Shown piece by piece: positions 46,605 to 59,800 of a stretch of DNA of 64,000 nucleotides (the first letter of the stretch is position 1; every line of letters starts with the position of its first letter). The position numbers were made by a program, and so were the translations under genes. The notes beneath the pieces were generated by a model, which saw only the letters and a list, made by a program, of their open reading frames with translations, ran no database searches and was not told where the DNA came from. The stretch covers positions 124,001 through 188,000 of the forward strand of contig JACEHZ010000211.1 in assembly GCA_017893485.1 (NCBI GenBank), given 5' to 3'. Source of the stretch: Hemerocallis citrina. Its lineage: Eukaryota; Streptophyta; Magnoliopsida; Asparagales; Asphodelaceae.

Positions 46605-47893
46605 CTGGGGGAGGAAATGCAAAAGGAAAGAATTTGGGGGTTTGGACATAGTCAATCTTAGGGACATGAATACTGCACTTCTGAGTAAGTGGTGGTGGAA
46701 AATGGATTGTCGGCGTAACAATTGGTGGTGTAAGTCTCTGACCAACTACCGGGCAAGGAAGAAGTTCAGATACGGGGGTAGGGATCCTCTAAGTAGGAAA
46801 TCGTGTCTTTGGAAAGGGGTTTTTAAGACAGGGGATGTATTCCATAGCAACATCCTGTGTAAGGTGAAACAAGGCAAGAATACAAGATTTTGGAAAGATA
46901 GGTGGTGTGGCAGTAATTCTTTGATGGGATTGTTTCCAGCAGCTGCAGGGGCAGTTATCAACATTGATACTCTTGTTTTCGATGTGTGGAAGAACAATAG
47001 ATTGAGACTAGAAGTCAAGGAGATTTTGTAACAAGAATCTATCCTCCAACTACAACAGCTCAACAACTACATTCGCAGCGAAGACCGTGTCACGCAACAG
47101 CCAGAAGATGAGAGATGGTGGTCTTTGGAGGCAAATCGCAAGTTCTCGGTCTCTTCACTATATAAAAGGCCGAATGACGGAGGTTTAAGGAATACGAGTT
47201 CTGCGGTTATTTGGGGAATCAAAGTTCCTTCTAAAGTGAAAGTTTTTTTGTGGTTGGTGGATAATGACGCGATTCTGTCAAAAGTTAACCTAAGGAAAAG
47301 GGGTATCCTGGATTGCATTTCTTGTAATAGGTGCTTAAATCACGAAGAGGATACGAATCATATATTTTTTAGGTGCATCAGAGCGAGATGGGTGTGGGAA
47401 AAATTAGGTCTAGCGTTCGGGGTGGCTCAGTGTCCAAGGGCTAGTGTGGAGGTCTGGGGGGAGATTAGAGAGCACAGGATTAGGAGGGAAGCAAGAATTT
47501 ATTGGGATTTACTAGTGGCTTCGATCTTGTGGAACCTTTGGCTAGACCGTAACGATCTCTGTTTCAATAGCGTTGATCATAGATTACCTGTTCTGATGCA
47601 TAAAATTCAATTTTGTTGTTTTGAATGGACAGGGTTGCTCAGTGCCAGAAAGAAGAGGAGAGTGGAAGAGGAGTAGTAGTTCAAGGGAGGGAGGAGGTTC
47701 AAGGAGCAGTTGTATTTTCTTCAATGGATGTTTGTTTTGTTTGATGTATTTTGAGTAGTTCTTGCTATTGCCTTAGTGCAGCGGAACCTTTATGTTGTTC
47801 GCCTTCGGGCTCTACTTGTATTTCAGTTCCTGTTTCGTTAACTCCTAATTAATGAAGTGATGACTTAGTCATCTTTTTATCAAAAAAAAAAAA
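46605..47893 (+). mobile_element. 5'-truncated L1-type LINE, 1.3 kb
   Basis: Flanked by a 12-bp duplication TTGAGCAAACTA (46593-46604 and 47894-47905), with a poly(A) tail at 47882-47893. Only the 3' third of ORF2 is present. Its tail has the same ttcgccttcgggctc and gtttcgttaa...aatgaagygatgactt phrases as the L1 ending at 60676, so they belong to one subfamily. Confidence 0.9.
46636..47676 (+). pseudogene. L1 ORF2 C-terminal part with zf-RVT region
   Basis: Two consecutive parts in the same general reading direction. LDIVNLRDMNTALLSKWWWK through RFWKDRWCGSNSLMG comes first, ending with a stop at 47031. Then EANRKFSVSSLYKRPNDGG, KVFLWLVDNDAILSKVNLR and CNRCLNHEEDTNHIFFRC (the zf-RVT cysteine/histidine pattern) run to a stop at 47676. 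It matches the C-terminal half of plant L1 ORF2. No RT core, so inactive. Confidence 0.85.
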
Positions 47894-47976
47894 TTGAGCA
47901 AACTAAAAGCGTACCCAAAATTTAAATCAATTTATAGCATTATATATGAATGTACACGATAATAATGTACATATGG

Positions 47977-48039
47977 ACTTGTTTCGTTAATTCTGCATTA
48001 ATGAAGCGATGACTATGTCATCTTTTTATCAAAAAATAA
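47977..48039 (+). mobile_element. 63-bp L1 stub
   Basis: The 63 bases are just the last part of the L1 3' end (gtttcgttaattctgcatta, aatgaagcgatgac, and an A-rich tail aaaaaataa). They are flanked by a 16-bp duplication AATAATGTACATATGG (47961-47976 and 48040-48055). A retrotransposition that stopped almost immediately explains this. Confidence 0.9.
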
Positions 48040-48074
48040 AATAATGTACATATGGCTCTGTTGTTATGAGTAAG

Positions 48075-48170
48075 CAGTTCATTTTCGAAAACGAGCCATA
48101 GACATACATAGAATAGAGACGCAGTCCATTTTCGAAAACTAGCCATAGACATACACAGAATAGAGACGAA
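48075..48170. repeat. Two-copy tandem repeat of about 52 bp
   Basis: The phrase cattttcgaaaac.agccatagacatac.agaatagagacg occurs twice in succession downstream of the NAC gene. Confidence 0.85.
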
Positions 48171-48318
48171 TGACCTTATTTTATGAAAATGGGCTGCAAG
48201 CTCATAACATTATTTCTCAAGTACACAAATTCGACATATTATACATTCCACATTTTCAGATGCTATGTCCTAGTCTAAGATAAACTACCACAACAGGATT
48301 TCAGCTATGCAAATACTA

Positions 48319-49829
48319 TCATAACAAAAATTCCGGATACGTTTCTTCGACAGAGACTGATCCCGAAGGCGATGATTGTTCCTCAATGATGCTCGAGAAG
48401 TGCAATCTCTTTGCTGGTGGCATCATCATCATCTCATCCAAAATTCCGAAAGAGAGTGTGCGCTTGATTGAATTCAGCATTGATGATATTTCCTGCGGTT
48501 TCTCTTCCTGATTAGCTTGAAAACCACCATCCATATTGTTCAGACCAGAGATTTTCTTAGAATCCACATCAGAATCTCCATATCCACTCTCTCCTCCCTC
48601 CTGTGAATTCAGTAAATAAGCTAGAAGTTGGTAGTCACTCCATTCGTACAAGCTGTTACTCTTTTCCTTCAATTTTGGCTCCCTGGAAGTGTTCTGAAGG
48701 ATTGGAGGATTGATGAGTCCAGAGGTTTCAGATTTCTCCTCTGTTTCAGTAGGTGTGCTTCCTTTTTGTCGGACTCGGCAAAGAACCCAATCATCCAACT
48801 GAAAGGGGAAAAAAGCAATAAAACATTAGGTTTCTAAGTAGACGAAAAACAAGTAGATTCTAAGAGCACATGGGAAAATACGCACTCTCATCGAGCCCCT
48901 TGGCTTCTGATTCCAAGTAGAAGATTTATCATCAAGGAGGCGGTACTCGTGCATGACCCAATCAGTCTTGATGCCCTTTGGTGGCCGGCCTTTGTAAAAT
49001 ACAAGAGCCTTCTTGACACCGAGGCACTGGGACCCACCGGAAGCGATGATTGGCTTGTCTGTACCTGTTGCTTTCCAGTATCCAGACCCTGCCGCCCGAT
49101 TGGGCCGTGCCCCATTAGGATATTTCCTGTCCCTGGGACTAAAGAAAAACCATTCCCCATCCCCAAAGAAGGCCTTCCCTGATCAAATTAAGACAGCAAC
49201 GTTACCAATTAAATCAACATATTATTTAATAAACTATGGCTTATCGTCTTGTATGTATCAGTTTACCATTTTAAAATAGTTTTGCATCAATTTTCTTGTT
49301 TTAATCAGGATAAAGTCAAATTTTGCAAAATATTAATATTTGGCTTAGCTATCAAAGTGGTCATCATTAGTTGACAATCCAACAAGAACGAGAACATACA
49401 TAAAAATAAAACCCAAATAGTTATTCGCTCATCAAATCCTCTTTACAATCAAAATAATTTTGTTACATATGTTTTCAGTTAAAACTTGTCCATATAATTT
49501 TGATTAGTAACCCTTCGGTATACACCTATTGACCTTTCTATGCCTGCATATAAGTTTGGATATCCATAAACAACAATAAATCTATCATTAACAGGGTAGT
49601 AATTCCGCAGATATTTAATGACTTGAAAAACAAAAGAAGAAATTCAAGGTTTACCTGGGAGTTCCCAGGGGTTGAATTTGTACAAGTCAATATCAGCAAT
49701 TATAGATGTTGCAGGGTTCAGAGAAGAGGTGACTTTGTTTCTCAGATAATGAATTATGAGCTCTTGATCAGTTGGATGAAATCGGAAGCCTGGTGGGAAC
49801 TGCGAGCCTAGGAACCTTAAAGCATCCAT
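48319..49829 (-). CDS. NAC domain transcription factor, NAP/NAC29-like
   Basis: A plant-specific nuclear transcription factor. Three exons on the minus strand, 49829-49655, 49178-48886 and 48798-48319, join in phase to 315 codons. The introns are 476 and 87 nt, with the first after ELPG as in most NAC genes. Exon 1 has subdomain [20 protein letters not shown]. Exon 2 has [54 protein letters not shown] and [10 protein letters not shown] (subdomains C-D, DNA binding and nuclear localisation). Exon 3 has [12 protein letters not shown] and a variable C-terminus with acidic and Ser-rich stretches that probably activates transcription. The composition resembles the NAP / NAC29-NAC56 group, whose members promote senescence or stress responses. 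The subgroup is inferred from memory. No disabling change is seen. Confidence 0.95.
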
Positions 49830-49943
49830 TAGATCTTCGATTTAAGTCAATTTTCTGAACTGAAAGAAGAAAAGTGAATAGAAGGGAAACTAAGAGACTG
49901 TTATAAGATGGAATGGAATGAAGGAAGCTCAACACTTTGGCTT

Positions 49944-49954
49944 CTATTTATAGG
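49944..49954 (-). promoter_or_regulatory. TATA box of the NAC gene
   Basis: CCTATAAATAG on the minus strand lies about 115 bases before the ATG at 49829. Spacing and consensus fit a plant core promoter. Confidence 0.75.
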
Positions 49955-51197
49955 GGAAGATTGGTTGTTTAAGATGTCGCCTGGATACCGGGCAAAGAAC
50001 CATGTCGGGAGAAATTGAGACAATCTCAATTTCTCCGAGCCTCTCAAAGTTAATTAGTTTTGGATACAAACAAGGAACAATACAAAAATAAGGTGAATTA
50101 TGCACAATGTTGGAAGTTAACAAATGTTGTGGATATCAGTTACATCATAGCACGTCGAATTTATTGACTAAATGTTTTTATCAATCTGCATTCACATTTG
50201 GCAGCTGCAAAATATTCATCTCCTCGTCGGTAGAACACGCGTCAACAAAGACACGCCAACAAAGACAGCTGTGTAGAAGTGCACTGCTCCAAGACCACCA
50301 AGAAAAACAACAGAAGTGTGAATATTATTGCCTAAAATTTGATCTTAGTTTTGTTTCCTAACAAAACTGTGGATGTGGATGTTAGTTACAGTATTTTTTC
50401 TCTGAAAACGTTGTAATTTATCCTCAATATAAAGGAGCTTATGACTTGTACGAAGATTTTATTAGTAAAGTAATTTGTACTACCATGAAGATTTAATCTC
50501 CATCAAGTAAAGTTACCACCTAACTCTGTTACGGTAATAACTGCCAAAACTGGCCCATGGTAAAACTACTAGAATAAAATTTTCTTTCCAGTTATATATC
50601 AAGATGAAGGCACCTGGCAGCTAACATTTACATAATTCAATCCAAGAATATCTGTTGCCCTACTAGATTACAAGAAGATGGATCAAGTAGCCGGCAGATA
50701 AGCCTGTACAAATTTGGGAGACAAACTCGAGATTTTGAGATATACTTTTAGTATATCGCAAAAATGAGATGAGTCGAGTCCCATGGATAGTAAAACTGAC
50801 ACCCTTTTCTATTAAATTATACAAACTTCAGACTTATCTGCCGAAGGATCATTGGATGTCAACATAACCCGTGCCAACTCTGCGTATAGCATGTCAGAAA
50901 AATGATAAATTTAGTCTGTACAATAAGAAAATTAGTTGATTATGTCATTGAATAGTTTATGATCAAATCACGCAGAAATTTCATGTTCTCTCTGAAAGAA
51001 ATTGTCCAACACAGCAATTTAAAGGGATTTTCCTATGTTTTTTGTTTGCTATTTGCAAGTTACTTTCAATGTAACTTTCCATGGATACCAAATCCACACC
51101 TTCTAGTAGCATTTTCCGAAATAATTTTATTCACCCAAGGAAATAAACTCTTATCCTTATCAAGAAACAATTATCATTTCTCACTCAAGTCTTTGAT
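49955..51197. other. NAC upstream region
   Basis: Probable regulatory DNA of the NAC gene. No repeat or coding region could be supported. I did not find an unambiguous cis-element cluster by eye. Confidence 0.4.
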
Positions 51198-51602
51198 CGT
51201 TACAAACCTATGAGAACCCACCCCTGGCTAAAAGCTAGGGGAACCCACGTTTGTAACTACCTAGCACTGGCTCCCCATACAGCTGATGTGGGGACTAAAT
51301 GGAATCCTAACATTCCACCATACTTCCGTAATCCGACGACCCCGATGGCTTTCACTCTAGTGACACTGGCCCGACCCAGGTCTGCCAGTCATTTTAATCT
51401 GGCCTCTAGGTAGCTCTTTTCGTCTTCGGCGGCTTTCACTCTAGTGACACTAGTTAGCCCGGGTCTATCAATAATTTTAATCCAACCTTTAAGTAATCAT
51501 TTTCAAGCGAATTAGGAAGTATGTGGTTGGCTCTGATACCAACTGTTACAAACCTAGGAGAACTCACCCCTAAAAGCTAGAGTTTTCCCAGATTCGTAAC
51601 AA
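51198..51602 (-). mobile_element. Miniature LTR (TRIM/SMART-like) retrotransposon
   Basis: Two direct repeats of about 60 bp (51198-51258 and 51545-51602) begin gttacaaacctakgagaac and end gtaac(a). Read on the minus strand, the right copy is followed immediately by a primer-binding site TTGGTATCAGAGCC (51529-51542). TTGAT on the left and ATGAT on the right may be the duplication with one change. The 285-bp centre has no coding capacity but contains a duplicated ggctttcactctagtgacac (51344 and 51429). Confidence 0.7.
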
Positions 51603-54317
51603 TGATCATGTTGTGAGTAAGAATACGGATTAAGCAAAAGATATCCCCTAAAATTGCCTTATCATGAAGAATCTTCATTTCATGCAAGACAATATATTGC
51701 CAAATTGTCGGGGGCCATCCCTTTACTCGTTACATACTCTTTACAAATTACCCCTGGTGGCACAAACTTTTATGTTATATGAGTGACGCTTTTGTATATC
51801 GAATAGCCATGATGGCCATTAGCTCATTTATAGAACCAGATGTCACTTTATTGCAAAATAACCAATATCCCCTTCTAAATGAGTACATATTTGGACTTAG
51901 TGTCTTGTGAATTCAATTTGAAAGAGAAAAAACCAGCTTCGTTCCAAATAACTTGTGAGCAACAATCAAGCAGACAATTCATGGTATAAAGAACGATAAA
52001 AGAAAAACGAAAAAAAGAAGATAGGGAAATTTTGAAACTCTATAATTTGACTTGGCTGTATTGTACACTTCTAAAGAAGAATTGAATTTGACTCTATATA
52101 TGGATTGGATATTGGGTGTTCTAGCAATTTTGTACTGGGTTGTAAGGTAATTGAGCTTCTAAATTTAAGTACAAAAACATTTTCCCTTAAAGATGATTTT
52201 CATGAACGAACACATTTGTAACCTATTTAATTAGCTGATAATGGCATCTAACCTAGATGACTCAAACATGCCGCTCAAACCATGACCTACAGCCCTGAGC
52301 TTCATCTGGCTTGATCAACAGGAGCTGAACTTTTCTTGAATAATCTTGAAATATTGCACATCTAGCTTCAAATAGCGATACAGGGCTGCACTGAACTACT
52401 AATTTCGAACTTATTTTGTTGTCAACTATGCATCTCCGGTGAGTTTTGACCATCAAAAATATTTTTTTTCTAAATCCCTCAAAATAGAAACAAATAACTG
52501 AAAAAATAGAGACTTTAAACCCATTCCTCTATACTAATCTGTATTATTATGACTTGCTGAAGGAGTACATGGAGACAACCAACACTCAAAGTTTGAAGAC
52601 TTGCACATTTGAATTGTGGGTATCTTTACACCAACAATATTGTCAGTTTTTAGTATATTTCCTTTCATATCAAATTAAATAAAATTTTATAGCATCATTA
52701 TATGTTTCCTTCTCCTTAAATTGACATCATGCACATGTCAAACTAATCTAAGTTTGACAAACTCAGGACCCCTTGTCGAGGTTTCAGAGGACAAATACCT
52801 AAGCCTGCTCGAGGAAATGGCTTGATGTGAGCAACCCAAAATTTGGGGAAACTGCTAATTAATGTGCAGACGGATGATGCTTGGCGTAGATGATGGCTAT
52901 GGATATGTTTAGCATTTTGTCTTGATTAATTTAAGGGCTACGGCAATAATTAGCTATCGTCCAAATTTATTTATAGTATACTATACATATTTAAGAATGA
53001 TCTCCAACACACCCCATAGTGAAAAACTATGGAAAATGTTATCTACACAACCAAAATTTAATTGACATGTGATGCACAATTCATAATTAAATCACTCAAA
53101 ATTGTCAAGACCTTTAAAAAAATTCTTTTGTCCTAGCTAGCAATTGCAGGGATCGTCCTATTGTTCGTTTGCTATTGCCAAGTTACTTTCACAGAAACTT
53201 TCCATCATACAAAATCCACCTCTCCTAGTATTTTTTTGAGAAGAAGATTACTATTAATCTCTATCATCAACAAAATCTCATTTCCGAATCAAGTCTCTAA
53301 TTCTTTCATGTGGGAAGAATCACACCCTGTATTTTGTTATTTTATTTTATTGGAACATATGTAATTTATCCTTATCCTGAACAAATTCTCATTGCTAACT
53401 CAAGTCTGAATTGGCTGTGAAGAATAATCACATTGTCTAATATTCTAAGGTTTTATTTACATAAACCATGCAAAGTTTGAGAATTTTAGATATAAACCTC
53501 TATAAAGTTTCGGCTTGGGCACTTCAAACCCACAGAGTGCAAATGAGTAACTGCATTAAGGAGAATATCCTTAGTGAACTATTCATACTATTCCCAATGG
53601 TATTTCCGATGCTATAGGTGTATCTGAAACCAAGCCTTTTGCAGGAAGATTTTCCCTTGGTTGATCCAAGTAAATACAATATTTGAAAGGGATTGTAAGT
53701 CTTTCCAAGGATTTATTTTCCATGGGGAAATCCCTTTTTCTAGTCGAAGGGGTGCAAGGATTGTTTTCCTAGGCTTTCATCTATCACCATTCATGCTCGC
53801 TAGTGTTGACAACTGTCGCACATACTGATTAGTTCCTACACTACAGGAAAAATCCCTTTTTCTGTCAGGATTGATCAGTCATAGACCAAGTGATATTCGC
53901 TTGGTTAAATATCCATGATCCGGCAGAGACTCCGGGTTAATCTCCCAGGAGTAAACGACCAAAGTTTCTCACGCTTTGTCAACCATATGTCTCTTGGCTC
54001 ATAGAGGTTCAGAATCCTTCAATCTTGTGACTGATTGATTGATTGATTAGACTGATGGATTAGTTCATTGTCAACCAATTCCGATTTAATAAAGCCTTGT
54101 TGGAGAATAACACAACAGAAGCGATTACATGAATAAGCAATGCCTGAATCCTGATATCTAGCATTCTCATGAAATTTAAAATTTGACAACATATCACACA
54201 TGCCAAATTTTCAGATGTAGGAGTAGTTTTTCCACTTTCTGTACCCTTGCTCTTTGTTTTCCTTCATATCACCACTTAGATTGCTGCAGCCTCCAGTTAT
54301 TTACAAATATTTGTATT
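51603..54317. other. Intergenic, no gene supported
   Basis: AT-rich DNA with short open frames only. No domain, splice-delimited exon or transposon end could be supported, apart from simple runs (gattgattgattgattaga at 54031). Confidence 0.4.
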
Positions 54318-54331
54318 AAACATTTTATCAA

Positions 54332-54850
54332 GCATAGCAAAACCAGTCTTTTGTACAATGCGATAACGTATGGCCCCATTGAGCACACTTATGGCACCGC
54401 TGGCCTTCCCCCTCCGACGCTGATCCATTCCTCGACTGCCTCTTAGATGCTTTGATGGCTTTACGAGAGCGCACCAGTAACCACTCTCCATCTTCGTCTT
54501 TTTTGGTAATGGTCGGAGAGCTTTTTCTAGCTGAAGCTCTTGCCGGAGATCCCTTCCGCGCCGCCCCCTTGACGGCGTCGACATAGGAGATATGATTGCG
54601 CTCCCGGTGCTCCTTATAAGCCTCCCTATCCGCCGATCCATCTCTCTTTGACAACCTCTATCCTCATCACCTCTATGGTGCTCACTCATCTTCCCTCTAT
54701 GGGAGGAATGAGGGACTCTGTGGGAGGAACGACCTCTCGATCTATTCGAGCGCTCGTGATCCCGTCGATCATCTTCCCTTTTCCATCGCCTTTTCCATCG
54801 CCTTTTCCATCGCCTCCGTCGCCTCTTCAAATGGTAGATCGAGAGCATGC
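54332..54850 (-). pseudogene. Inverted 5' part of L1 ORF1
   Basis: On the minus strand ORF1-type sequence ends at the left duplication. SYVDAVKGAARKGSPARASA and GEWLLVRSRKAIKAS are followed by RCHKCAQWGHTLSHC, a CCHC-type zinc knuckle. The knuckle continues TKDWFCYA and stops at the element boundary. The region before it (54850 to 54660 on the minus strand) is Arg-rich and has a ggcgatggaaaa tandem triplet of 12-bp units. It would bind LINE RNA in an intact element. Confidence 0.7.
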
Positions 54851-54859
54851 TTTATGAAG

Positions 54860-56783
54860 TGATACTCACCCAATGCATCGCTCGCTGTCCAAGTCTGAAG
54901 AGGATCCTGACTCCTTCGTCCACAGCTCCAAGAGGCGGAACTTCGCTCAATACTCACAGTAGCAAAACTCAAGAAAGCTTCGCAGGTGGAAGAGCAATGG
55001 TGAAGGCATTGATTTCCCCAACTCCTCTCATGGCTGAGTTTGAGCGCCGTTTTCGAATGTGCAGCGTAATCAAGGTGCAAAGCGGCAACCCTCTAGCTGA
55101 GGAGATCGAGAGCATGCTTTATGCCAATACCACTCCGTCTGCGACGCTCCAGCGGAAGTCCAGCGACTTAACATCAGTACCTTCTTCGTTCATTGTCACG
55201 ATGAGACGAGGTTGAATGAAGTGCTTGGCAAAAGAGATACGGGCTCCGACGAATTCTACGTTACTTTCTCGCAATGGACGCGCAACTTCGGTGCTCTGAA
55301 AGTGCACGAGCTGCCGTCGATCTGGATCCGTCTGTTCAACTTCCCCTTTCACTGCTGGTTACGCTCAGGATTTTAGAACCTCGTTCGTGCCTTTGGATTT
55401 CTGCAGGAAGTAGATAGAGCGACGATCACTCAGGAGAGGAGGGAATTTGCACGAATTAGAGTGGGTTGCGAGAATTTTTCTGATATTCCATCAATGGTTC
55501 AAGTGGAGTTCGAGGGGGAGTTTTATGAAGTGAAACTTATCGTGGAGAAGAAGAAGAATGTGTCCTTTGGGAAAGTTTCGACGAGGGAGGAAGAGGAGTG
55601 TTCAGACGATAGAAAAAATGGGGGTGATCAACGTAGGCGGAAGGTAGACGATGACGGGGGTCCATCCGATCCAGCAGCTCGAGATCTTGACCGTCCATCT
55701 GGTCTCAAGCATCAGGAGAAGATCAAGATTGTTGATCAGTACGGATCTAATCTAAACACCAAATTCAAAACAATTGTACAGCCAGCGGAAATTAAGGAGA
55801 CGGCAACGGGGTTGATTGTACCTCAGCGGCGCGATGGGAAGGGACATCAGGAAGACGGGACAGCGAGCGATGCATTGGGTGTACAATTGCCAGGAATTTT
55901 GAAAGGTGCTACGAGCGTGGGTATCGAGAACTCCGAATGGGTTTCGAAGGTGGTCCCAGAAATGGCGCTCCTGTCGAAGGACGATCTCCAGCTTTCGATC
56001 CAGCAGGCAATAGAGGCTATCACGCGAAGGGGTGGTTTTGGCGCGAATTTTCGAAGGGAAGAACAGGGGGGTGAGGAAGTGGGCCGGGTGCGTGGGGATG
56101 GGCCGCAGGCTGCAGAGGGTCAAAGGCCAAATAATTTAATTAATAATGAAGGGGCTCTTGGGCCACTGTTTGCTAAAGATGTGCCACAGGCCCAAGCAGT
56201 TAATGAGAGTTTGCAACATGTCGATGATGAAGAAGAAATAGGGGAAAATTCAAACAGACAGATGGAGATTATGGACGACATCGTAGGGGGAAGCATCGTC
56301 GTTCATAATGATTCAGAGCAGTCCGTAGAGCAGAGCCACAATGCATTTGATTCGGAGCAAATCAACAGTATGATAGGGGCTTTGGACGGTCTACATAGTG
56401 GCGGAAGCGCTTACGACTCGGAGCACGAAAAATGGGCAAGGCAAGTTAGAGAGCTGGCAGGAGGCGGGGGAGGAAAAAGTGCAGGGGGCAGCGTCGTCAA
56501 ATATAATGTGGATTCTCAGCGAAAGAGCAAAAGGCAGTTTGACAAATGGGGGTCGAGTGGTCCAAGCGAAGAAGATCTGATTAAAGCAGCGGCAAAGACT
56601 AGAGAGCCAACTTCTGCTTGTCAAGGTATTTCTTCAGGTCATATTTCAGTATTGGATCTTTTAAATGATGAGTCTCTTATTTATTTTGCTAGTCTGTACG
56701 GTCTAGCAATGGGGTCCAACAGAGAAGAACAATTGTTCCACGTGAATATTATTAGAGGGGAGAGATCACGACAGATAGAATAA
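54860..56783 (+). pseudogene. L1 ORF1, plus-strand part
   Basis: The first 600 bases change frame but give STFFVHCHDETRLNEVLGK, VTFSQWTRNFGALKVHEL and WIRLFNFPFHCWL, with an in-frame TAG near 55374. These match the DUF4283-type RNA-binding region of plant L1 ORF1. From 55461 one open frame of 440 codons runs GCENFSDIPSMVQVEFEGEF, then a long acidic/Gly-rich region, to a stop at 56783. ORF2 starts 50 bases later. ORF1 proteins package the LINE RNA. Stop and shift in the N-terminal part make this copy non-functional. Confidence 0.75.
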
Positions 56784-56832
56784 AGAGGGGTATTGAGGAT
56801 TAGAGTTTAGGGGTTATAGTCTTTAGTTATTC

Positions 56833-59800
56833 ATGTTATACATTTTTTGGAATGTGAGGGGGATGAGACAGAAATCAAAAAAGAGGCTGATTAGTGACAC
56901 TATCATTAGATATAAGCCGACCATTAGTGCGTTTCAGGAAACTAGGGTTGAATTTCCAATTACTGTAGATTTTCAAAGCATTAGAGGAATAGGATCCTTT
57001 GAGTGGAGGTTTAAACCGTCTAGAGGGTTTTCAAGGGGTATAGCTATTGGGGTTGATCCTAGGGTGTTCGAGATTATAGATGAAGTGTCGGGGGTTTACT
57101 CGATCACGATCACTATCAGAAGATGGGCTGATAGCTGGATTCATACGGTTACTACAGTCTACGGTCCTTACGAGTCTGCTCAAAGGGATTTGTTCTGGGA
57201 AAAGCTTAGGAGCATTAGCGGAAGATGCAGGGGCCCGTGGGTGGTGGGTGGTGATTTCAACATTACAAGATTTCAATTCGAACACCTTGGTAGAGGAGCG
57301 CCTAGGGGGGACAGGGAGCAATTCAACAATTTAATCGATGATTTAGAGTTGGTGGAATTCAATCCGACGAATAGGAAGTTCACCTGGTCGAATTTACAAG
57401 CTGTTCCAACTCTGGCGAAATTAGAAAGAATCCTAGTCTCCTCGGAATGGGAAGACCACTTCCCATTAGCTAAGGCCAAAGCGTTGATCAAATTTACATC
57501 TGATCACACTCCGTTAGCCCTGGACTGCGGGGTTGGAGGAAGAAGGAACACACATCAGTTTCGGTTTGAGAAGTCATGGACGTTGTGTGAAGGATCAAAG
57601 GAAATTATTGAGGAGAGCTGGAATGCTCCTACCACGGCTGACTCAGGAGTGGGATGTTGGATTTAAAAGATCAGAAGGCTAAGAATTAAATTGAAACAGT
57701 GGGCCAGGTTGGAATTCGGTCAGAATCAAAGAATCAAAGAAGAGATAGGAGAGAGGATAGAGCAATTAGAAATCATAGAGGAGGAGAGAGATTTAATAGA
57801 GACTGAACTAGATGAGCTATATAGGAATAACAAGACATTCTCCATATTGGGAAGATGGAGGAACTTTATTGGAAGCAACGATCCAGAATCCAGCGGTTGA
57901 AGGAAGGCGACGCCAATACTAAATTTTTTCATAAGATTGCCAATGGAAGGAGGCGTAAAAATCACATTTCTGGGCTGATGGTGGAAGGAGTTTGGTGTGA
58001 GGATGAGGATAGAATTAAGCAACACATCTATGAGAAATACAAGGAACTGGTGAGTAAAAGAAGAAAGCACAGGTGTTCGCTGAATCAGAATATGTGGATG
58101 GAATCGATGATTAATGGATCTGATAGTATTGAAAGCTTCTTCACCGAAGATGAGGTTCTCTCCGCTATCAACAATCTAAGGATGGATAAAGCACCTGGTC
58201 CAGACGGATTTCCGTTATTCTTCTACAAGTTCTATTGGAATATCATAAAAGGAGACTTCATGCGCATTGTTCGAGATTTTCACCAGGGAGAGACAGATTT
58301 AGATAGACTAAACTATGCGAATATTGTTCTAATTCCCAAGAAGCCTGAGATAAAAGAGGTAGGAGACTTCAGACCGATTAGTCTTCTCAACGGATCCTTT
58401 AAGATCATAACCAAGGTTTTGGCCAATAGATTGGGGCCTCTTTTAAACGATATTATTGGAGACTCACAGAGTGGCTTCATTAAAGGAAGGGACATCATGG
58501 ATAGCGTCACTTCGGCTCATGAAATTGTATTCAGAGGATGCAGAGACAAATCGGATGGCTTTCTCTTTAAAGTGGACTTTCAAAAGGCTTACAATCGGTT
58601 GAATGGAACTTGGTGGATGAAGCGCTGCTTCTTAAAGAATTTGGGGAAAGGTGGAGGAAGTGGATTTTCCATTGCATTAGAGGAGGTAAATCATTCCTTA
58701 TCGTTAACGGGTCACAGGACAAAGAGATCAGATGCAAGAGAGAGCTTCGACAAGGGGATCCCTTGTCGTCGTTGTTATTTGCAATTGTAGCAGATGGGTT
58801 GCCGGAGATGATAGCTAATGGGAATAAGGAGGGGGCTAAATTCGGCATTAATATCAAGGGCTTTTCAGAGCCAATCTCTATTCTGCAATACGCTGATGAT
58901 GCGTTATTGTTTGGGTCGGCTTCTAAGGAGGGTATCATTACTATGGGATCGGTCTTGAAGTGTTTTGAGGCTTGGTCCTGAATGAAGGTCAATTTCACGA
59001 AGAGCTGTGTCATACAGCTGAGCGACCGATGTTCCGTTCCAATTTCATCGATCCAACATATGTTAGGATGCAATGGGGGAGAGTTCCCACTGACATATCT
59101 AGGGATCCCCATCAGGCCGGGGAAACTAACTAAGGAAGACTGACAATCGTTAATCGATAGGACCGAGAAAAGGCTAGCAGGGTGGAAAGGGAATTTGCTT
59201 ACGTTGGGAGGTAGGATCACACTGCTTAATGCTGTCATCAACAGCATCCCCATTTATCTCATGTCTATTTACGAATTACCGACTTGGGTAATCCACAAGA
59301 TAGACAAGCTTAGAAGGAGATTTCTTTGGAAGGGAACAAACAAGGGGGGAAAGGAATCCACCTGGTTAGCTGGGGGAGGGTCTGCAAAAGGGGGGAGTTC
59401 GGAGGTTTGGGAATCATTAATCTTCGAGACATGAACAAGGCCCTTCTTAGTAAGTGGTGGTCGAAGTTGGCTATACGACGTAATAATTGGTGGTGTAAGT
59501 CCCTAACTAATTACAGGACAAGGAAGAAATTCAAATTTGGGGATAAAGGCATCCATAGTAGGAAATCGTTCTTTTGGAAAGAGGTTTACAAGACGGACGA
59601 GATATTTCATAACAATACTCAATGTAGGGTGAAAGATGGCAGGAACACAAGATTTTGGAAAGACAAGTGGTGTGGCAATAACTCGCTTATGAGTCTATTT
59701 TCCGCAGCGGCAGAGACAATTCTGAACCAAGATACTCTGGTGCACGACGTCTGGAGGAACAATAAATTGAGATTAGAGGTCAAAGACACCCTTGATCAGG

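Noticed and set aside
49013..49279. Plus-strand frames over the second NAC exon
   Set aside because: They are complementary to the conserved NAC subdomains, which are clearly encoded on the minus strand with matching introns.
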